Source: an uncultured Armatimonadota bacterium (GTDB taxonomy: Bacteria > Armatimonadota > Armatimonadia > Armatimonadales > Armatimonadaceae). Taken from it: a stretch of 11,419 nt of DNA. Below, piece after piece: positions 6,103-11,419 of this stretch; positions within the stretch are counted from its first letter, which is position 1; each line of letters opens with the position of its first letter. The stretch spans positions 1-11,419 of the forward strand of contig CAIRTT010000003.1 of NCBI GenBank assembly GCA_903881535.1, in the 5' to 3' direction. The position numbers were made by a program, and so were the translations under genes. The notes below the pieces were generated by a model. The model worked only from the letters and a program-made list of their open reading frames with translations. It was not told the DNA's origin and searched no databases.

Positions 6103-8454
6103 GCCGTCGCCTTCTTCAACATCTACGACTGGTGCTGGTGCATCGGCTTGTGGCTCTGCATCCCGCTCTGGTCGTGGACCACGGTCTCCGCCGCGGAAAC
6201 CACCACGGTCACCACCGCGGTCTCCGCCACGACCACCACGGTCACCACCACGGTCGCCGCCGCGGAAACCACCACGGTCACCGCCACGATCACCACCGCG
6301 GCCGCCACGGTCACCCGTAGGGCGTGGTGGACGACCTGGTTCAGGATTCTCTGGATCAAACGGCAGTTCCAAGCCACGTGCTGTGGCATTGACACGACCC
6401 TGTCCATCGACTTCGGTGATGCGAACAGTCATCACATCACCCAGCTTGAGATTTTCATCTGGCCGTGATGGTGGTGTGTCACTGAGCTGCGAGACGTGGA
6501 CAAGGGCATCACGGCCTCCGCCAATCTCAACAAATGCACCGAATTGCAGGAAGCGTGTGATACGTCCTTCGACGACATCACCAGGCTTCACCAACCGGGT
6601 CATATCTTCGATGATCTTACGAGCTGCATCGCCACCGATGCCGTCAGTTGCGGTGATGTGAACCGAGCCATCCTGCTCGATGTCAATCTTCGCACCTGTT
6701 TCAGCACAGATCTTCTTGATGTTCTTGCCACCCGGTCCGATGATGGAACCGATCTGCTCAGGATCAATCTTGAGGGAGATGATACGTGGAGCGTATTCGG
6801 ACATCTCTTCACGTGGAGCACCGATGGCCTCATTAATCTTGCCAAGGATGTACAAGCGGGCTTCGAGTGCCTGGGCAAAGCCTTCGACAAAGACATCACG
6901 GGGAATACCCTGAATCTTTGTGTCGAGCTGCAGGGCGGTGATGCCCTTTGCCGTACCAGCGACCTTGAAGTCCATATCACCGGAGAAGTCTTCCATTCCC
7001 TGGATATCAGTAAGGACAGCGTACTTACCGGTTGCTTCATCGCTGATAAGACCCATTGCAATGCCCGCGACAGGTGCCTTGATAGGAACGCCTGCATCGA
7101 GGAGTGCGAGGGTTGAGCCACAGACGGATGCCTGTGATGTCGAGCCATTGGATTCAAGGACTTCGCTGGTCAGCAACATCGTGTAAGGCCACGTTGATGG
7201 ATCAGGAAGTACTGCAATCAGTGCACGCTCAGCCAGGGCTCCATGACCGATTTCACGGCGACCAGGACCGCGCATTGGACGGGCTTCACCAACCGAATAT
7301 GGCGGGAAGTTGTAGAAGTGCATGTACTTCTTTTCGCCGTCTTCTTCGAGGGTGTCGACCATCTGTGCATCGCCTGGGGAACCAAGCGTACAGGTTGTGA
7401 GGACCTGCGTCTGGCCACGCGTGAACAGACCAGTCCCGTGAACGCGAGGCAGGAGACCGACTTCACAAGTAATCTTGCGAATGTCTGTCGTGCCACGACC
7501 ATCAGGGCGGCGGCCTTCCGTAAGGATAAGGTCACGCAGCTGTTCCTTGACAACCTTGTCGGCGGCTTCCTTGAGGTCAGCGATATTGTCAGGGTAGGTT
7601 GCCTTGAGGGCATCTACGACCTGATTGATCAATAAGGTCAAGCCAGCTTCACGGCTTGCTTTGTCTGGATCCTGAAGACCGGCACGCATCGTCGCACCGA
7701 ACTGCTCACGGATGACCTTGAGGATTTCGTAGTTGACTTCGTGTAGGGACACGGTCAGCTTTTCTTTGCCAGCCTTGGCACGAAGCTCTTCAAGCGCAGC
7801 GCACTGCGTCTTGATGACATCGTGTGCGAAGTCAAATGCTGCAAGCATCGTTTCTTCAGAAACTTCGCTTGCGCCGGCTTCGACCATCAGGATTGCCTTT
7901 GCCGTTCCCGAGACCACGAGGTCGAGCGGGGATGCAGCAATTTGCTCCTGCGATGGGTTAGCAATAAACGAACCGTCCTCAGCGATGCTGACACGTGCGG
8001 CACCAATAGGGCCAGCCCACGGGATGCTCGAAATGGTTAGCGCAGCAGATGCTGCGAGAACGGAAAGAACGTCGGGCATATTGTCAAGGTCGACAGATAA
8101 TGGCATCGCGATTACCTGAACGTCGTTACGCATGCCCTTGTCGAACAATGGGCGCAGTGGACGGTCGATCAGACGTGAAACCAGGGTTGCCTTCTCGGAT
8201 GGACGGCCACCACGCTTGACAAATCCACCAGGGATCTTGCCCACAGCGTATTTACGCTCTTCGTAATCACAGGTCAGTGGGAAAAAGTCAATCCCACCAC
8301 GCAGCTGACTGCTCATCGTGGCAGTCGCCAGAATGATGGTGTCACCGACTCTAACGGTGACCGAACCGTTTGCCTGCATGGCAAGCTTGCCGGTTTCAAC
8401 TGTTACAACACGGCCATCAGGCAGTGTGAAGTCAACAGAATGTAAAGTTGACAT
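6070..8454 (-). CDS. pnp: Polyribonucleotide nucleotidyltransferase (PNPase)
   Basis: A 794-residue enzyme that degrades RNA 3' to 5' by phosphorolysis, as a trimer in the cytoplasm. The first RNase PH domain has CDYEERKYAVGKIPGGF (62-78) and RPLRPLF (98-104). A helical linker (about 220-310) and the second PH domain follow, with FTRGQTQ (344-350), ESNGSTSQASVCG (434-446; phosphate-binding Ser pair replaced by Ser-Thr) and FSGDMDFKVAG (490-500, metal-binding Asp). The KH domain has GSIIGPGGKNIKKI (569-582) and the S1 domain spans about 624-694. The tail (714-760) is rich in Gly, Arg and Asp and consists of a 23-residue unit repeated twice, likely RNA-binding. GAAGGAA lies somewhat far (about 12 bases) before the ATG. 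It follows rpsO, as in many bacteria. Confidence 0.98.
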   Translation of the reverse strand: MSTLHSVDFTLPDGRVVTVETGKLAMQANGSVTVRVGDTIILATATMSSQLRGGIDFFPLTCDYEERKYAVGKIPGGFVKRGGRPSEKATLVSRLIDRPLRPLFDKGMRNDVQVIAMPLSVDLDNMPDVLSVLAASAALTISSIPWAGPIGAARVSIAEDGSFIANPSQEQIAASPLDLVVSGTAKAILMVEAGASEVSEETMLAAFDFAHDVIKTQCAALEELRAKAGKEKLTVSLHEVNYEILKVIREQFGATMRAGLQDPDKASREAGLTLLINQVVDALKATYPDNIADLKEAADKVVKEQLRDLILTEGRRPDGRGTTDIRKITCEVGLLPRVHGTGLFTRGQTQVLTTCTLGSPGDAQMVDTLEEDGEKKYMHFYNFPPYSVGEARPMRGPGRREIGHGALAERALIAVLPDPSTWPYTMLLTSEVLESNGSTSQASVCGSTLALLDAGVPIKAPVAGIAMGLISDEATGKYAVLTDIQGMEDFSGDMDFKVAGTAKGITALQLDTKIQGIPRDVFVEGFAQALEARLYILGKINEAIGAPREEMSEYAPRIISLKIDPEQIGSIIGPGGKNIKKICAETGAKIDIEQDGSVHITATDGIGGDAARKIIEDMTRLVKPGDVVEGRITRFLQFGAFVEIGGGRDALVHVSQLSDTPPSRPDENLKLGDVMTVRITEVDGQGRVNATARGLELPFDPENPEPGRPPRPTGDRGGRGGDRGGDRGGFRGGDRGGDRGGRGGDRGGDRGGFRGGDRGPRPERDAEPQADAPAPVVDVEEGDGMPKARFRPRR
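6178..6315 (-). repeat. Two tandem 69-base repeats encoding the PNPase RGG-like tail
   Basis: The copies 6178-6246 and 6247-6315 encode an identical 23-residue unit that begins GDRGGRGGDRGGDRGGFRGG. They differ at 9 of 69 bases by hand count, all at third codon positions. The protein repeat is therefore kept while the DNA has drifted. Confidence 0.9.
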
Positions 8455-8516
8455 GTATGTTTAGTTTCCTTCTTCAACGCACGCTCAGCACTTGATCCGC
8501 TTGTTTACGGGTGCTG

Positions 8517-8556
8517 TAAAAACACGAAAGGCGCACCGCAAATGTTTGCGGGCGCC
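8517..8556 (-). terminator. Hairpin between rpsO and pnp (terminator or attenuator)
   Basis: On the minus strand GGCGC-CCGCAA pairs with TTGCGG-T-GCGCC around a four-base loop (8530-8556), with one bulged T. TTTCGTGTTTTT follows. The structure lies 24 bases after the rpsO stop. It probably ends part of the rpsO transcripts while others read through into pnp, and could also be a site of RNA processing. Similar arrangements are known at rpsO-pnp in other bacteria. Confidence 0.65.
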
Positions 8557-8580
8557 CTCCGCTTTGGGCCGCTCAGCGAC

Positions 8581-8856
8581 CTAAAGACGAGACCGAATAC
8601 CGAGCCTCTGAACCAGTGAGCGATAACGCTCTACATCCACATTGTAAAGATAACCCAGCAAACGCTTGCGGCGTCCGACCAGCATCAACAGTCCACGACG
8701 TGTGTGGTGGTCATGCTTGTGCACCTTGAGGTGACCGGTCAACTGGGTGATACGTGCTGTAAGCAACGCAATCTGAACTTCTGGGGAGCCTGTGTCAGAC
8801 TCGTGGGTTTTGTAATCTGCAACAACCTGTGCTGCAACATCCGTGGGCAAACTCAT
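8581..8856 (-). CDS. rpsO: 30S ribosomal protein uS15
   Basis: A 91-residue protein with the family signature: DTGSPEVQIALLTARI, then HLKVHKHDHHTRRGLL and LVGRRKRLLGYL, the residues that bind the 16S rRNA three-way junction. Its length is within the normal 88-91 range. AAGGAG lies about ten bases before the ATG. The gene is followed by pnp after 126 bases and preceded by lutC after 118 bases, all on the same strand. The leader has possible regulatory structure, listed separately. Confidence 0.98.
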   Translation of the reverse strand: MSLPTDVAAQVVADYKTHESDTGSPEVQIALLTARITQLTGHLKVHKHDHHTRRGLLMLVGRRKRLLGYLYNVDVERYRSLVQRLGIRSRL

Positions 8857-8916
8857 ATTGGGGGATCTCCTTCGAGATGAAGTTTCTGGGCCCGCATAGC
8901 CGTCCCCCCGGACGGA
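8857..8916 (-). promoter_or_regulatory. Structured rpsO leader, candidate S15 autoregulatory element
   Basis: In the transcript, CCGUCC-GGGG-GGACGG (8915-8900) forms a 6-bp hairpin with a G4 loop. Downstream AUCUC-GAAG-GAGAU (8878-8865) forms a second hairpin that holds part of the Shine-Dalgarno AAGGAG (8872-8867). CCCCC (8864-8860) then sits just before AAUAUG and could pair with the G4 loop, forming a pseudoknot over the start site. S15 represses its own mRNA through varied leader folds in several phyla. The function here is inference. Confidence 0.4.
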
Positions 8917-8974
8917 ACTAGCGCGCCTTATTGATCAGACGACACGAATGCCTCGTTACAACCCCGTGAGGTTA

Positions 8975-9595
8975 TCACTCACCAGACGGGAATGCAAATA
9001 CCAACACGTGGACATCGCCAGGGCCGTGGACTCCGAGTGCCATTGTCTGTTCTATGTCCGCACTACGACTCGGGCCAGTGTGGAAGGCGAACACCGATGT
9101 GCGTGATGTCCGCAACGATTCACCGACCACCGCGTATGCCGCGTACAGGTCCTCAACAATGTCGCTTGCATTCAATAATATGATGTGCCTTGGTGGGAGG
9201 AGGGTGCCTCCACGATGCTGGGAAGCATCGAACACACAACTACCTGTCAGTGCAACTCCAAGTCGTGCCTCACTGATTCCAAACTTTACATCATGGTCAT
9301 CGGACACTACATGCTTTGACGGTCCGGTCAGCTTTGCAAGGAGCGCTGCATTCTGACTACAACCCGTGTCGACGTAAGAGTCGTGGCCAATCGTTGCTTC
9401 AATCACTCCAATCACCGCTTCTTCAGAGCGACATACATGTACGTGTGTGAGCGCTGCTGTCGCACGCTCAATAAACAACTCAAGGCGACGCTCTGCCGAA
9501 AGCACCCTCTGGGCTGGCATCTCCAACTGCTCAGGCTTTGTCGTAGGCTGGGGCATTCTGCTCCGCAGCTGCGCTAGAAACAGATTACGCTCCAT
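8975..9595 (-). CDS. lutC: Lactate utilization protein LutC (LUD domain)
   Basis: With ATG at 9595 the product is 206 residues, a usual LutC length. It shows the LUD-domain motifs: DSYVDTGCSQNAALL, then GISEARLGVALTGSCVFDAS, TLLPPRHIILLNASDIV and near the end TGPSRSADIEQTMALGVHGPG. LutC acts with LutA and LutB in L-lactate oxidation; its own biochemical step is unclear. The frame is open 43 codons further upstream, but that stretch lies inside lutB and lacks family similarity. The chosen ATG overlaps the lutB stop by 11 bases, with GGAG before it, so translation is coupled. Confidence 0.92.
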   Translation of the reverse strand: MERNLFLAQLRSRMPQPTTKPEQLEMPAQRVLSAERRLELFIERATAALTHVHVCRSEEAVIGVIEATIGHDSYVDTGCSQNAALLAKLTGPSKHVVSDDHDVKFGISEARLGVALTGSCVFDASQHRGGTLLPPRHIILLNASDIVEDLYAAYAVVGESLRTSRTSVFAFHTGPSRSADIEQTMALGVHGPGDVHVLVFAFPSGE

Positions 9596-11024
9596 GATTG
9601 GCTCCAGCCGCTGCCAGGCGTTGTTTCCATATATCACGGAAGCGGGGACCTTTGATTGCCGGGAGGTCCCTCGATGACTGCCAGTCTGTGATGACCGGTA
9701 ATGGTAAACGCGACGTGCGACCATTTGAGGATGGCATCACCGCCGCGAGGCGCGTCGCCGCTTCATAGAGGTTGTGATTGACCATCACGGTGGCAAAAGA
9801 AGCCATCGCCATCGCTTCAAGTGAACCCGTGAGCGATTCACTTACGGCTCTCTTCCGGTGTTCGACAAGGATGTCATCAATGGGAATCTTGACTGGACAG
9901 ACTTCGGTGCATGCCCCGCAGAGGCTGCTTGCATATGGGAGGTGATAGGCATTCTCTAGTCCCAAAAGCACTGGATCTAAGATCGCGCCAATAGGTCCTG
10001 AGTACACCCAACCATAAGCATGTCCCCCGATCTGTTGATAAACGGGACACGTATTTACACATGCTGCACAACGTATACAGCGAAGAATGGGACGAAGCTT
10101 TTCATCGGCGAGAATCGTTGACCTTCGGTTATCCACCAACACGATATGCATGTGTTCAGGGCCATCCGGCTCATCCGATGTCTTCGGACCCGTGATCGTA
10201 CTGACAAAGACGGTTGACCGCTGACCTGTTGCACTGCGACTAAGCAGATTTAGAAAGAGCGGCAAATCATCGATTGTTGGAATAATCTTCTCAATGCCAA
10301 CGATTGCTATATGGCACTTTGGCAGACTGGTTGTAAGTCTGGCGTTGCCCTCATTTTCAACGATGACGATAGAACCGGTATCGGCAACAAGGAAATTGCC
10401 ACCAGATATACCAACTTCGGCATCAAGGAAATCCTGGCGAATGACTCTTCTTGCTGTCTGCGCCAATTCATCGGCTGAAGCACCGATCGGCGAATCATAG
10501 AGCTTATTGAACATTCGCTCGACTTCAACTTTTGGCTTATGTACCGCTGGTAACACTATATGACTCGGGTGCTCGTGTTCGAGTTGGAGGATGAACTCAC
10601 CAAGGTCTGTTTCAATCACACGGTAGCCATCAAGCTCGAGGGCAGCGTTTAGGTCAATCTCCTCAGAAACCATGGACTTGCTTTTGACGATAACCTTCGC
10701 GCCAGTGGAACGGATTATTTCCAGAATAGACGTTCTTGCATCGGCAGCATCAGCAGCAAAATGCACTTGTGCCCCAGCAGCCTCGGCATTGTTTGCGAAC
10801 ATCTCGATATAGGCTGGTAAATCCGCGAGAACAGTATCTTTTATCTCAGCGGCTCTTGTCCGCATCGCCTGATATCCCGATGGGTCATCGGTGTCAAGCT
10901 CTGCACATGCTGTCTTACGCCTTGCATCTACGGTGGATGTCCCACGCAACACGGCAGCCCGCATGTCAAACTTCGTCAGTTCAGTCTCGTGAATGTCCTT
11001 GAAGGATTTTGATGTGGGTGTCAT
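9585..11024 (-). CDS. lutB: Lactate utilization iron-sulfur protein LutB
   Basis: A 479-residue protein. The N-terminal LUD domain (about 60-300) includes VIVKSKSMVSEEIDLN and DAEVGISGGNFLVADTGS, and ends ITGPKTSDEPDGPEHMHIVL. A ferredoxin-type region follows with CIRCAACVNTCP (316, 319, 322, 326) and CGACTEVCP (369, 372, 376), which should bind two 4Fe-4S clusters. The C-terminus (about 390-479) matches the LutB tail region. With LutA and LutC it oxidises L-lactate to pyruvate; the electron acceptor is not visible here. The ATG overlaps the lutA stop (ATGA). No strong Shine-Dalgarno is present, which fits coupling to lutA. Length is normal. Confidence 0.95.
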   Translation of the reverse strand: MTPTSKSFKDIHETELTKFDMRAAVLRGTSTVDARRKTACAELDTDDPSGYQAMRTRAAEIKDTVLADLPAYIEMFANNAEAAGAQVHFAADAADARTSILEIIRSTGAKVIVKSKSMVSEEIDLNAALELDGYRVIETDLGEFILQLEHEHPSHIVLPAVHKPKVEVERMFNKLYDSPIGASADELAQTARRVIRQDFLDAEVGISGGNFLVADTGSIVIVENEGNARLTTSLPKCHIAIVGIEKIIPTIDDLPLFLNLLSRSATGQRSTVFVSTITGPKTSDEPDGPEHMHIVLVDNRRSTILADEKLRPILRCIRCAACVNTCPVYQQIGGHAYGWVYSGPIGAILDPVLLGLENAYHLPYASSLCGACTEVCPVKIPIDDILVEHRKRAVSESLTGSLEAMAMASFATVMVNHNLYEAATRLAAVMPSSNGRTSRLPLPVITDWQSSRDLPAIKGPRFRDIWKQRLAAAGANHGA

Positions 11025-11419
11025 TTTGTGTGAACTCTGTTGGCTGGATCAAGTAGCTCTGCGATATGCACAGTTTTGATTCGGGTTGAACGTCGTTGTA
11101 AACCGCCGTCCAGCTGCAGCAAACATCCGAGGTCAGTGCTGGTTAGAAAATCGGCGGACAAAGCATCTGTGACTGAATCCAACTTCCGGTCAAGCATTGC
11201 CGTTGAAATTTGCGGAAGCTTTACGCTAAATAACCCTCCAAAACCACAGCAGCTACTGTCCCATTCAACGAGTGATGCTCCTGCAGAAGTCAGGAGCGTT
11301 CTAGGTTGTTCATAAATGCCCATATTTCGCATCGCGTGACACGAGTCATGGTACGCAACGGTGACACCCGTTAGGTCAACAAAGCTTTGCGACACAGCAA
11401 GATCGTCAACTAGAAACTG
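11021..11419 (-). CDS. lutA: Lactate utilization protein LutA, CCG-domain Fe-S oxidoreductase (5' end outside window)
   Basis: The minus-strand frame is open from the right edge to a TGA at 11021, giving 132 residues of C-terminal sequence. It holds the second cysteine-rich (CCG) domain: VAYHDSCHAMRNMGI and SCCGFGGLFSVK, the motifs that carry the cluster or cofactor ligands in the GlpC/LutA/HdrB group. It ends AELLDPANR, as LutA proteins do. A GTG at 11395 is only an internal codon, as the frame and homology continue upstream. The order lutA-lutB-lutC with overlapping ends is the usual operon. A glycolate oxidase GlcF-like identity is unlikely given the neighbours. Confidence 0.92.
   Translation of the reverse strand, partial: QFLVDDLAVSQSFVDLTGVTVAYHDSCHAMRNMGIYEQPRTLLTSAGASLVEWDSSCCGFGGLFSVKLPQISTAMLDRKLDSVTDALSADFLTSTDLGCLLQLDGGLQRRSTRIKTVHIAELLDPANRVHTK

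Noticed and set aside
6178..6315. CRISPR-like regular repeats
   Set aside because: The repeats are directly tandem with no unique spacers and encode the PNPase tail in frame.
6078..6320. Plus-strand reading frame rich in His, Arg and Gly opposite the PNPase tail
   Set aside because: It is the antisense of the repeated Gly-Arg-Asp codons; low-complexity repeats keep several frames open. No promoter, Shine-Dalgarno or family match.
9596..9724. Longer LutC starting 43 codons upstream
   Set aside because: The extension lies inside lutB, shows no family similarity, and the ATG at 9595 gives normal length with a stop-start overlap.

Overview
The window is bacterial chromosome of middling GC content, filled with housekeeping genes. 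All genes but one lie on the minus strand. I cannot name the organism. Rex, an Obg with a C-terminal OCT domain, a bL27 without a leader and a LutABC-type lactate oxidation operon together argue against Proteobacteria. They would fit a Terrabacteria-like phylum such as Armatimonadota or Chloroflexota; this placement is a low-confidence inference.

Region 1 (4.4 kb to the left edge, minus strand) reads as one long operon: rplU (bL21), rpmA (bL27), obg (ribosome-assembly GTPase), rex (NADH/NAD+-sensing repressor), a membrane-anchored protein with a degenerate ComEC-like metallo-beta-lactamase fold, and a PlsC-type acyltransferase that runs off the window. Gaps are 14, 68, 6, 1 and 36 bases. A sigma70-type promoter (-35 TTGACA) precedes rplU, its -35 box lies in a perfect inverted repeat, and a strong hairpin separates rpmA from obg. 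Ribosome assembly, redox sensing and membrane lipid synthesis would share one transcript.

Region 2 (about 4.5-6.0 kb) holds the only plus-strand gene, a membrane-anchored PD40/TolB-like beta-propeller protein divergent from rplU. Between it and the convergent pnp is about 300 bases with no intact gene. It contains two hairpin terminators and a previously hidden direct repeat: a decayed copy of the last codons of pnp plus its terminator, 203 bases from the original.

Region 3 (6.0-8.9 kb, minus strand) is the classic rpsO-pnp pair (uS15 and polynucleotide phosphorylase). The PNPase has a Gly/Arg/Asp-rich tail built from a 23-residue unit repeated twice. The rpsO leader can fold into hairpins that look like an S15 autoregulatory element.

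Region 4 (9.0 kb to the right edge, minus strand) is lutA-lutB-lutC, with lutA cut by the window edge and both gene junctions overlapping. Its products should oxidise L-lactate to pyruvate through iron-sulfur proteins.

I see no mobile element, CRISPR array or tRNA/rRNA gene. The points most worth checking are the pnp 3'-end duplication with its apparently reversed terminator polarity, the Obg with an altered G4 motif, the metal-ligand-poor MBL protein next to rex, and the rpsO leader.
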